Assembly: GCF_013113835.1 (NCBI RefSeq)
Contig: NZ_VTYQ01000004.1
Span: 1 to 64,000, forward strand
Length of the DNA: 64,000 nucleotides
Direction of reading: 5' to 3'
Source of the DNA: Vibrio sp. RE88
GTDB taxonomy: Bacteria; Pseudomonadota; Gammaproteobacteria; Enterobacterales; Vibrionaceae
The position numbers and the translations under genes were made by a program. The notes under the pieces are model-generated. The model was not told where the DNA came from. It searched no databases and saw only the letters and a program-made list of their open reading frames with translations. Shown in pieces: positions 21,621-28,905 of the stretch (the stretch's first letter is position 1; each line of letters starts with the position of its first letter).

Positions 21621-22783
21621 TCGCTGATATCCATCGTTCACTTTTAGACGATGCCACTCACAATAATTTTGCCGGTTTTGATCCGTTTGATGGACTCAAT
21701 GCTCGCCTTTTTGATACGTTCCCGCGTTTGCGTAATTCGCTATTTGGCCTCGCATGGATTCAGATGTTCAAACGCTCGAATATTAATATGCGCCACATTC
21801 TTGGAGTGCCTAAGAAGCGCAATCCGAAAGGTGTTGCCTTGTTCATTTCAGGGATGCTGGAGCAGTACCAGACTACACAGGAAGTTCACTTACTTGAAGA
21901 AGCCCAGAAATTGGCGGACTGGCTGTTGGAGAACCAGTGCTGTTCAGAAACATGGGGCGCTTCCTGCTGGGGGTATCACTTTGATTGGAAAGCTCGGGCA
22001 TTTTTTGTACCCAAGGGTAAACCCAACGTCATATCAACCATCTACGTAAGCAGAGCTTTGTTCGACCTTGGAAAACTGACCAATAATCAACGCTATGTTG
22101 ATGCTGCATGTTCAAGTGCCGAATTTATTGTTGAGCATTTATACACAGAAGATCAGCAACGACAATTTTTTGCTTATATTCCAGGAGAAAAAGCGTTCGT
22201 CCATAACGCGAGTTTGTGGGCAGCGGCCTGGGTTGGTTTTGTCGGTTCTGAGACAGGCAACGCGAAGTATCAAGAGCTGGCGCGAACTGTGGCTTGGCAA
22301 AGTGTCCATGAGCAGTCTCCTGATGGCAGTTGGGTATATGGCGCGCGCAGCCACCACCAGTTTATTGATGGTTTTCATACAGGTTATAACCTCGAAGCGT
22401 TATACGAACTCAAACATTCGCTGCAAACCGATGAGTTTGACGAGTCAATTGATCATGGATTGGTTTACTACAAAGCGCATCTTTTTGAAGCGGATGGTAC
22501 AGCAAAGTACTACCACAATAACCGTTATCCCCTCGACCCACATTCAGTAGCGCAAGCCGTGATCACCTTGATTAAGGTCGGTGGAGAGCAAGACGATTTA
22601 GACATGGCAGGCAGAGTACTCAATTGGTCTGTCCAAGAGCTTTACCTTTTAGATAAAAAGCAATTCGTTTATCAAAAGAATGCGCGTATAACCAACGCGA
22701 TTAACTATGTGCGTTGGACTCAAGCTTGGATGTACCTGTCGATGAGCATTTATTTAAAGAATCAGAAAGGAGAGAAGTCATGA
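21617..22783 (+). CDS. vpsJ: Polysaccharide biosynthesis protein, VpsJ-like (alpha/alpha-toroid fold suspected)
   Basis: A 388-residue soluble protein without signal peptide. It is rich in Trp/Tyr/His and helical repeats (ADWLLENQC, AWVGFVGSETGNAKYQELARTV, DGSWVYGARSHHQFIDGFHTGYNLEALYEL), which resemble six-hairpin glycosidase or epimerase-type toroids. I do not recognise a specific enzyme. The call rests on its place between vpsI and vpsK, as in V. cholerae. It overlaps both neighbours by 4 nt, so it is translationally coupled to them. Its role in vps synthesis is not evident from sequence alone. Confidence 0.72.
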   Translation: MIADIHRSLLDDATHNNFAGFDPFDGLNARLFDTFPRLRNSLFGLAWIQMFKRSNINMRHILGVPKKRNPKGVALFISGMLEQYQTTQEVHLLEEAQKLADWLLENQCCSETWGASCWGYHFDWKARAFFVPKGKPNVISTIYVSRALFDLGKLTNNQRYVDAACSSAEFIVEHLYTEDQQRQFFAYIPGEKAFVHNASLWAAAWVGFVGSETGNAKYQELARTVAWQSVHEQSPDGSWVYGARSHHQFIDGFHTGYNLEALYELKHSLQTDEFDESIDHGLVYYKAHLFEADGTAKYYHNNRYPLDPHSVAQAVITLIKVGGEQDDLDMAGRVLNWSVQELYLLDKKQFVYQKNARITNAINYVRWTQAWMYLSMSIYLKNQKGEKS

Positions 22784-23511
22784 GTCGAGTGACATTCTTG
22801 GGAAGCCCAATGGACACAATGACCATGGCTCAAACCGTGGAATCGATAAAAGATCGCATTGAAACCGGGGAGTTTACTCAACACGTGGTTGTGAATGTTG
22901 CCAAGCTGGTAAACATGAAAAAAGATCACGAGCTAGCAAAGTCGGTGACTGAGTGTGACATCATCAACATTGATGGCATGGGTGTCGTGTGGGGTGCGAG
23001 GTTTGTCGGTCATCCGATCCCTGAGCGAGTCGCCGGTGTTGACCTATTTCATCACCTTAATGCCATGGCAGAGGCTGAGGCGTTCCCGGTGTTTTTCTTA
23101 GGGGCGAAACAAGAAGTCGTTGAGAAAACAGCGCAGGTCATGAAAGCCAACCACCCAAAGCTCAATATAGCTGGATATCACCACGGCTATTTTTGGGACG
23201 ATGAAGAGGCTTTAGTGAACAAAATCAAAGAGTCAGGCGCAAAATTGCTGTTTGTAGCAATTACATCACCAAAAAAAGAAAACTTCATTAATAAGTGGCG
23301 AGATGAGTTGGGCGTGGACTTTGTTATGGGGGTTGGCGGTACATTTGATGTGGTTGCAGGCAAGGTTAACCGAGCACCAGTTTGGATGCAAAATGCTGGA
23401 TTAGAGTGGTTATACCGAGTTATCCAAGAACCAAGAAGAATGTGGAAGCGCTATTTGGTGACAAACTCAAAATTTGCTCTTTTATTATTGAAAGAGCGAT
23501 TTGGTAAATAA
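22780..23511 (+). CDS. vpsK: WecG/TagA/CpsF-family glycosyltransferase, VpsK
   Basis: A 243-residue GT26 enzyme. The family signature is clear: FLGSPMDTMTMAQTV at the start, VVVNVAKLVNM, DIINIDGMGVVWGARF, PERVAGVDLF, FFLGAKQEVVEK, LLFVAITSPKKENFI, VGGTFDVVAGKVNRAP and NAGLEWLYRVIQEPRRMWKRYL. Relatives transfer ManNAc or ManNAcA to undecaprenyl-PP-linked GlcNAc, which fits the UDP-ManNAcA genes vpsA/vpsB. It acts at the cytoplasmic membrane face. The start at 22780 has AAAGGAGAG upstream and overlaps the vpsJ stop; an earlier in-frame ATG at 22714 lies inside vpsJ and has no such support. It is the last gene of the coupled operon. Confidence 0.9.
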   Translation: MSRVTFLGSPMDTMTMAQTVESIKDRIETGEFTQHVVVNVAKLVNMKKDHELAKSVTECDIINIDGMGVVWGARFVGHPIPERVAGVDLFHHLNAMAEAEAFPVFFLGAKQEVVEKTAQVMKANHPKLNIAGYHHGYFWDDEEALVNKIKESGAKLLFVAITSPKKENFINKWRDELGVDFVMGVGGTFDVVAGKVNRAPVWMQNAGLEWLYRVIQEPRRMWKRYLVTNSKFALLLLKERFGK

Positions 23512-23560
23512 TCTACCCTGCCCATACAACTATTAGTGTGATTTTTATCACTAAACTAGT

Positions 23561-23655
23561 GTAACAACTGAAAATATTTTCTTGGATTAATAAGTGTAAT
23601 TAATACTAGAAATGTTATTGGTTTTTAATTTGAATATAAAACGTTCAGTTGTTAC
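23561..23655. promoter_or_regulatory. 10-bp inverted repeat flanking the region upstream of rbmA
   Basis: GTAACAACTG (23561-23570) and its exact reverse complement CAGTTGTTAC (23646-23655) are separated by 75 AT-rich bases, just upstream of rbmA. The pair could be an operator bound by a dimer on looped DNA, or a long RNA stem. No regulator is assigned. Confidence 0.4.
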
Positions 23656-23707
23656 GCTTTGTTCTGCCGTACCAATCAATCCTATTTAATAACATTTTGG
23701 TGTGAAA

Positions 23708-24526
23708 ATGAAAAAACTAATTATCGCTCTACTTTCGGGTAGTATAGCGCTGAGCACTTCTTTGTCTGTATTTGCTGTAGAGAATCAACTCGCGAATGAA
23801 GAATTTCTTCTTGATGCACAAATTCAACTTTCTAAGAATCAAGTGCCAACTGAAGGTGGCTATTTATCTGCAAACATTGACCTAACAAATATTGGTGATG
23901 GAGATGCCAATCTTAAATACTGGGTATCCGTGAAAGGCCCTAAAGGTATTGTATTTCCTGCTAAGTCAGTTGTCGGTGTTAATAGTTCTGAATTTGATAG
24001 TGAAAATATTGAAGAAGGGTCTGCACTGCATATCGAACGCGGTATTTGGGTTCGCGAATATATGGATGATGGCTTATATCACGTTGCTGTTGAAGGTGTT
24101 AATGTTGAAACGGGCAAAACTTTCTCTAAATCAGAGACTTTTGCAAAAGGTGTGAGTATTGAACAACCAGCTGCTATTGATGGCCTAATACTCGAAGCAT
24201 TTGCCGTTAACGACACGACTTATCCTAGTGAAGGTGGTTACCTGATCCTTGACCTACAAGCTCAAAATACCAGAGAGCAATCGGCAAATGTTGAGTTCTG
24301 GGTAACTGCTGTTGGTCCTGATGGTTTAGCAATTCCTATTCACGCTCGTGTACTTAAATCGGTACCAGCTCTTGAGGAACTCAGTATTATTCGCGGGTTT
24401 ACTTTAGACGCAAGTTACCCAGATGGCGAATATACTATCGTACCGCAACTGTATGATGTCGATAGTGGCAAGCGTGTTGAAGGTGCAATTAAAGTTTATA
24501 AAGGCGAACGTCCGGTTACTGACTAA
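23708..24526 (+). CDS. rbmA: Biofilm matrix scaffold protein RbmA
   Basis: A secreted protein of 272 residues, against 271 for V. cholerae RbmA. A signal peptide (residues 1 to about 23, ending SVFA) is followed by two tandem fibronectin III-like domains. The duplication shows directly: PTEGGYLSANIDLTN...ANLKYWVSVKGPKG in the first and PSEGGYLILDLQAQN...ANVEFWVTAVGPDG in the second. An Arg-Gly pair (ERGIWV, IRGFTL) falls at matching places. The acidic loop SSEFDSENIEEG corresponds to the flexible D-loop region of RbmA. RbmA dimers hold daughter cells together in VPS-dependent biofilms. The ATG at 23708 is preferred to the GTG two codons earlier. It follows vpsK as in V. cholerae and is monocistronic with its own terminator. 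Confidence 0.92.
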   Translation: MKKLIIALLSGSIALSTSLSVFAVENQLANEEFLLDAQIQLSKNQVPTEGGYLSANIDLTNIGDGDANLKYWVSVKGPKGIVFPAKSVVGVNSSEFDSENIEEGSALHIERGIWVREYMDDGLYHVAVEGVNVETGKTFSKSETFAKGVSIEQPAAIDGLILEAFAVNDTTYPSEGGYLILDLQAQNTREQSANVEFWVTAVGPDGLAIPIHARVLKSVPALEELSIIRGFTLDASYPDGEYTIVPQLYDVDSGKRVEGAIKVYKGERPVTD

Positions 24527-24556
24527 ATTGATTCTATACCCATCACTTCGTATTCT

Positions 24557-24585
24557 GTAGCAGGTATCTTCCTGCTACTTTCTTT
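24557..24585 (+). terminator. rbmA terminator
   Basis: Stem GTAGCAGG (24557-24564) with CCTGCTAC (24571-24578), loop TATCTT, followed by TTTCTTT. Confidence 0.85.
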
Positions 24586-24935
24586 ATCCATCCCTGATTC
24601 ATATCTACTTAAGTTGACGTACTGTCTTTTGCTATATTCTTCAGCCTTTTATCTCTATTAAAAGGCGACATTTCTCGACAATAACACCTATTTTATTGTG
24701 ACTATTAATTTTTCTTGTTAATCCTTTAAAATCAGTGGATTACTGATAATTTTCATTGTCATTTTACGTACTAAATGTTTTTTTATGTTTATTTGTTCTC
24801 CTTAATGGTTATTAACCTAATGTCGCTTGTTCTTGAAAATTGTATCTATAGACTTCGCTGTTAGCTAGATAGGGTGCGTATAACCTAGGCCATTCTCTAG
24901 CGACTAAATTAGAATAACGAATAGCTATAGGCTTT
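24586..24935. other. AT-rich intergenic region at the start of the inserted block
   Basis: About 350 bp, strongly AT-rich, with no convincing open frame, RNA gene or mobile-element end. It separates the rbmA terminator from the acetolactate-decarboxylase-like gene and presumably carries that operon's promoter. From here to about 28.8 kb base composition is visibly poorer in G and C than in the vps genes. Confidence 0.5.
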
Positions 24936-25763
24936 ATGATACAAACTGCAAAAGAACTTGAAGTCGATGAAAACTTTGTTCGACTATATCCAATTAAAGA
25001 CAAGTTAGTCATTGACCGACAACTTTTATTAAAAGACCGTGAAAGAGGTAGATGTAAAAACGATGACAACTACTACCACTCATCTCTATATAAGTTTGGC
25101 ATTCGTGTTTCTGCGCCTTCAAATCATTTAATCAAAGATGAATCTATATTTTTGAATGGATACTGTTATCTTCCTGGAATCACTAATAAAAAAATATCGC
25201 ATATTAGTAAGTTGGAACTGAACGATGTGAGTTTGCAATCCGAGCAGTATTTGGTGCCCTATGAACTGGGTCGACATGCGGAATTTAAATATGACCAAAT
25301 TGATAGCGATTATTTGTCCAATTTGATAAGGAAGCTGTACAGCCACATAAGGTTGCCGTTTATATTTGTAGGTATTGCAGAAGTAGAGATGAATACCTAT
25401 AAAGAACTTTATAATAAAAAATTGTCAAACAATTTGTATGGAAATAAACATGATCCGAGAAAAGAATTTATTTTTGATGAAAATGTGCACTCTAGATTAT
25501 GCGTGGTGGGTTTAGTATCAGATAAAACAGACTCTAGACTGTCCTTGATTAACAATAAACTTAATAAAGTTTTTTACGAAGAAAGCACAGAACGAAACGC
25601 TATACCGTCTACACATATCCATGGTGTTTTGCTCAATGAAAATATAGAAAAGTACAATGAAATTCTACCTGGTCACGTTGAGAAAGCTCTGGAAGTCATT
25701 GACTCCGCTACATTAGTGAAACGCTTTAATGGCGAAATTTACGTAATAAACACAATCGTATAA
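24936..25763 (+). CDS. Divergent alpha-acetolactate decarboxylase-like protein
   Basis: A 275-residue protein without signal peptide. The C-terminal half matches the AlsD/BudA pattern. EFIFDENVHSRLCVVGLVSDK corresponds to the FNFDNVRGTIVGFLTP region. THIHGVLL...GHVEKALEVIDSATL corresponds to GYHLHF...GGHVFDYVLEDCTV, so the HxH...H zinc triad is present, with a longer loop before the third His. The catalytic arginine (RTV in true enzymes) falls on a K/E position here, and the N-terminal GE motif region reads SNHLIKDE. It may therefore be a zinc-binding but catalytically altered relative. True enzymes convert acetolactate to acetoin. It lies 10 nt before the next gene and upstream of a synthase-like gene, matching bud operon logic. 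By-eye assignment. Confidence 0.55.
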   Translation: MIQTAKELEVDENFVRLYPIKDKLVIDRQLLLKDRERGRCKNDDNYYHSSLYKFGIRVSAPSNHLIKDESIFLNGYCYLPGITNKKISHISKLELNDVSLQSEQYLVPYELGRHAEFKYDQIDSDYLSNLIRKLYSHIRLPFIFVGIAEVEMNTYKELYNKKLSNNLYGNKHDPRKEFIFDENVHSRLCVVGLVSDKTDSRLSLINNKLNKVFYEESTERNAIPSTHIHGVLLNENIEKYNEILPGHVEKALEVIDSATLVKRFNGEIYVINTIV

Positions 25764-25773
25764 TAGGTGAAGT

Positions 25774-26028
25774 ATGATTTTGGATAAAAATGATGTTGAG
25801 CTGATATACTCATTTATAAAACACATAGGATATTTTTATCCTCTGCCTGAACAGAATCTCTATTTTAGTGGAGAAGAGGGGATTAACCGAGTTGTTGAAC
25901 TATATATTCATAAAGATAGTAAATACACGGCGCTTGGAAGTATTGATATTCCAAGCAGTGTGGTCATTTCACTTGATTCTGGACGAACAATAAAATTGTC
26001 TCTAGACCGTACTTACCTAAGTTTGTAA
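25774..26028 (+). CDS. Small protein of unknown function in the acetolactate-like operon
   Basis: An 84-residue protein with no recognised domain. It is mixed charged/hydrophobic (DKNDVELIYSFIKHIGYFYPL at the start, RTIKLSLDRTYLSL at the end), with no signal peptide or membrane helix. It starts 10 nt after the decarboxylase-like gene with AGGTGA 5 nt before the ATG, so it is very likely co-translated with it. It is followed within 75 nt by the synthase-like gene. It could be a small subunit or adaptor of the pair; nothing in its sequence proves that. Confidence 0.6.
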   Translation: MILDKNDVELIYSFIKHIGYFYPLPEQNLYFSGEEGINRVVELYIHKDSKYTALGSIDIPSSVVISLDSGRTIKLSLDRTYLSL

Positions 26029-26101
26029 TAAATTCTTTATCTGAACTAACCATTGAATTTAGAGTTGAACGTTTGATACTCAATAAGTCCATTTGATAAT
26101 A

Positions 26102-27625
26102 ATGACAACAATAGAACCTGTAAAAAATACTGTATTTCTTTCTTATGAAGTTGCTAACTGCTTTGCTCAGAGCGGTGTGGAGTGTGTGTTTTTTGAGCCG
26201 GTATGTGAACATGACAAAGATATTTCAACGCTTGTTTACGTTCTCGAAGTTATGAATATTAAAGCGGTGATCTGTAAAGACGCATCTGATGCAATCATTA
26301 TGGCTGCAGGATACAGCAGAATTGGACGTGGTCCAGGTACTGTTTTACTCAGGAACGACTCATCCATTTTATCAGCGATTGAGCAGTGCATGTTTTGCCA
26401 ATCAGAATCAGACAGCGTGTTTGTCTTTCTCTGGGAACGAGGGGAAAGTTCGGGAGAATCTGGGGGAATAGATGACTTGGTCGAGCTTGGTGAGAAACTT
26501 ACCTCTTACTGCTTAGTATTTGAGTTTGGTTTATTTAAATCGCGCTTTCCGAAGATGTTTAAATCATGCCAGTCGGGAGCTGGAGGAGTGTCGTTTATCA
26601 GGCTGTCACTAAGGCCTGAGCGAACTGGCCAGCAAGAATACCTCATGGCCAAATTACCTGCGAATGAAGACAACTATAAGGACATAGAGTCTCAAATAGC
26701 CAGTTTATACCATCACCTTACCGTCGCAAGGTATCCAATCATTGTAACAGGTGTAGGTGCGTCGATAACAAAGTGCCGACAAGCGCTATCTCACTTGCTG
26801 CATGTGGCACCGGTTACTGTAGTGTCGACCTTTCAAGGTTTCAGCCTCTTGGATTTTGAGCACAGCGATTATTTTTTGGGAAGAGTAGGAAGTGAGCACG
26901 AAAGCTCTCCTGCGAACAAAGCATTATACAAATCGGACTTGGTCATTCTGATTGGGTGCCATACTGAGCTTGAGTTAAACGATAATGTAATTTCACCCGA
27001 TGTGACAATATACGGCATTACAAGCGAACGTTACAGCCTTGAAAACTGCATAACAAGAAATAACATTGTCTTTGACATATCTGAGACGATAAATCGCCTT
27101 ACTAACTTATTGGTATCCAGTTCCAATATGAAAAAAATGAAGAGGAAAAAAGAATCTAGCCTACTAATAAAAAGAATTTTTGGACTTGGTGATATTAATA
27201 GTTGTGGGGGGCACTTAGCCTGGCCTATTTATAAATGTCTCGATGAGAATACCATTGTTGTATGTGATACTGGAGACGTTTATCGTTACTTTAAAGAAAG
27301 CCTAATATCGACCTCGAATGCAAATGTCCTTTTTAGTAACTCCAATGAAATTAATGGTTTTGGCCTGTATTGGGCAATCGGTATTAGCCTCAGTAATCCT
27401 CATATACGAGTAATATCAATATCCGACGTTCTTGATCATAATATGGATAAAATGGATTACTATTCTATGCTCAACGTGCGTATTAAGCACTTTTATTGCC
27501 GGAAAAGTAATTTTTTTGATCCTCTAGATGAATCGGATGAAAAATATACCCCTTCAAGAATTACGGAAGATATGCTGATCTGGAATAAACCCGGTTGCAT
27601 AGAATTTTATGATGTTGAATACTAA
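26102..27625 (+). CDS. Degenerate ThDP-enzyme / acetolactate synthase-like protein
   Basis: A 507-residue protein with the three-domain layout of acetolactate synthases: an N-terminal PYR-like part (LSYEVANCFAQSGVECVFF ... DAIIMAAGYSRIGRGPGTVLL), a central domain (YPIIVTGVGASITKCRQAL; SDLVILIGCHTE), and a C-terminal PP-like part (NEINGFGLYWAIGISLS). Two hallmarks are lost. Aligning on the MAA of RHEQNAAFMAA puts Ala61 where the catalytic Glu should be. The ThDP/Mg motif GDG...N is replaced by ISDVLDHNMDKMDYYSML. It probably does not bind or activate ThDP normally, and might sense a ligand or pair with the decarboxylase-like protein. The ATG at 26102 is preferred; a TTG three codons upstream is weaker. 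AT-rich compared with the vps genes. Confidence 0.65.
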   Translation: MTTIEPVKNTVFLSYEVANCFAQSGVECVFFEPVCEHDKDISTLVYVLEVMNIKAVICKDASDAIIMAAGYSRIGRGPGTVLLRNDSSILSAIEQCMFCQSESDSVFVFLWERGESSGESGGIDDLVELGEKLTSYCLVFEFGLFKSRFPKMFKSCQSGAGGVSFIRLSLRPERTGQQEYLMAKLPANEDNYKDIESQIASLYHHLTVARYPIIVTGVGASITKCRQALSHLLHVAPVTVVSTFQGFSLLDFEHSDYFLGRVGSEHESSPANKALYKSDLVILIGCHTELELNDNVISPDVTIYGITSERYSLENCITRNNIVFDISETINRLTNLLVSSSNMKKMKRKKESSLLIKRIFGLGDINSCGGHLAWPIYKCLDENTIVVCDTGDVYRYFKESLISTSNANVLFSNSNEINGFGLYWAIGISLSNPHIRVISISDVLDHNMDKMDYYSMLNVRIKHFYCRKSNFFDPLDESDEKYTPSRITEDMLIWNKPGCIEFYDVEY

Positions 27626-27816
27626 AATGTATCTGTTACCTATTTTACATATTAATTATTGATGTTTTTTAAATGATCTTTACTCTCAAATATGAGACTG
27701 AAAACAATCATTGATGTTCTTACTTAACTGTTAAAAATCAACCCACCATAATATTTGTTCGCTAACAATATTATATTAAAAAATGAATGTTGTTTTATTT
27801 TTAATGAGTCTTGTGA

Positions 27817-28323
27817 ATGATTTGTCTTAAATACTATTCCTCGTCTAGAGCTTTGGCATATGAAGAGCTACGTAGCTTCTCCAGGTTAGCCGATAGTGAT
27901 TACTTAGTCTTAAAACAACTATGTGATGGCTACCCAAACCCAATCAATAAGAGTGTATTAATTGAGAATGCATGGTCTGAACGTGTGGTGACGGAGTCTT
28001 CCATTAAGGTAACAATCCACAAAATTAGAAAAGTGCTTAAAGAAGAGTTGAACATGGATCTGGAAATTAAATCAATCCGTCATCAGGGATACGTATTGAG
28101 CTGTCCCGTTACTCTACATGAGGTAAGCGATAAGATTTTTCATGAACGTCTGATTTCTTTTGAGGAATCTTCCTCCATCGGCGAAGAGCTTATAACTGAA
28201 ACTAAGCCATGTATTCGTGAACGAAAGTCTATGGCGTCGAGTATTCGATGCATTCCAGAAGCCATTATTGCTTTAGCGATTGTGCTCGTTATCTATGCTT
28301 ATTATAAGATCGGTTTATTATGA
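27817..28323 (+). CDS. ToxR/CadC-like membrane-anchored winged-helix regulator
   Basis: A 168-residue protein. Residues about 12-105 form an OmpR/PhoB-type winged helix: NKSVLIENAWSERVVTESSIKVTIHKIRKVLKEEL followed by IKSIRHQGYVLSC. A linker of about 40 residues leads to one hydrophobic helix (IPEAIIALAIVLVIYAYY, about 149-166) and then almost no periplasmic tail. This is the ToxR/TcpP/VtrA layout, but sensing must depend on a partner. The next gene overlaps its stop (ATGA) and encodes a small periplasmic membrane protein, as with toxS, tcpH and vtrC. Targets are unknown; the acetolactate-like operon and rbm genes nearby are candidates. The start has no strong ribosome-binding site. Confidence 0.82.
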   Translation: MICLKYYSSSRALAYEELRSFSRLADSDYLVLKQLCDGYPNPINKSVLIENAWSERVVTESSIKVTIHKIRKVLKEELNMDLEIKSIRHQGYVLSCPVTLHEVSDKIFHERLISFEESSSIGEELITETKPCIRERKSMASSIRCIPEAIIALAIVLVIYAYYKIGLL

Positions 28324-28802
28324 CGTTAATTAGATTGACTATGGTGTCATTTTTAGTATTTATTATTTGTTGGCCTTTACTCTATAGTATTAGTTATAAC
28401 GATCATATGATCTATGAATGTAAATGTGGACAGCGTAATTATATCATTGAAATTTTTGTAAATAATGGAGTGTTTAATACAATTTACAAAAGAGAAAATG
28501 ACCATGGTTATATCGAAAATATTACCATAATGAATGGCAGGCTCTTTCGGTTTTTTCCAGATAAAGCAATATTGTTTACCTATCAATCTAAATCAATATT
28601 GGGTCAAGGTTTTTTTGGTCAAGATTGGTTTAGGGATCGTTATCGGGTCGATAATATTATCCCTATAAGCTTTGGTTCTGATGGAGGTACTTTAAAATTC
28701 TACTCGCCAATTGTAGGAGAGCATTTTAACACAGACCTTGTATGCAGAGGTGACACCTGCATAAGCAAAACTATTAGCTCATATTTAAAAAGCGACAGTT
28801 AG
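28320..28802 (+). CDS. ToxS/VtrC-like membrane-periplasmic partner protein
   Basis: A 160-residue protein with an N-terminal membrane helix (residues about 5-24) and a periplasmic domain of about 135 residues. The domain is predicted mostly beta (alternating hydrophobic strands NYIIEIFV, GRLFRFF, AILFTY). It carries two cysteine pairs, C34/C36 and C142/C147, that could form disulphides. Sequence identity to ToxS, TcpH or VtrC is not evident. The call rests on size, topology and the ATGA overlap with the ToxR-like gene. VtrC forms a lipocalin-like bile-salt pocket with VtrA; a similar role here would be inference. Confidence 0.6.
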   Translation: MTLIRLTMVSFLVFIICWPLLYSISYNDHMIYECKCGQRNYIIEIFVNNGVFNTIYKRENDHGYIENITIMNGRLFRFFPDKAILFTYQSKSILGQGFFGQDWFRDRYRVDNIIPISFGSDGGTLKFYSPIVGEHFNTDLVCRGDTCISKTISSYLKSDS

Positions 28803-28905
28803 TTGTTTTAAGCAATGGCTTACTCAAATGGTAAATTTCTATCGGGTAGTCTTTGTAAATAGATCGAGGGCTTAATCTTTTGTTTGATGTTGTAGGTATT
28901 AAGTG

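Noticed and set aside
24586..24935. Search for insertion-sequence ends or an att site bordering the AT-rich block
   Set aside because: No terminal inverted repeats, target duplication, integrase or tRNA were seen, so a named mobile element cannot be supported.
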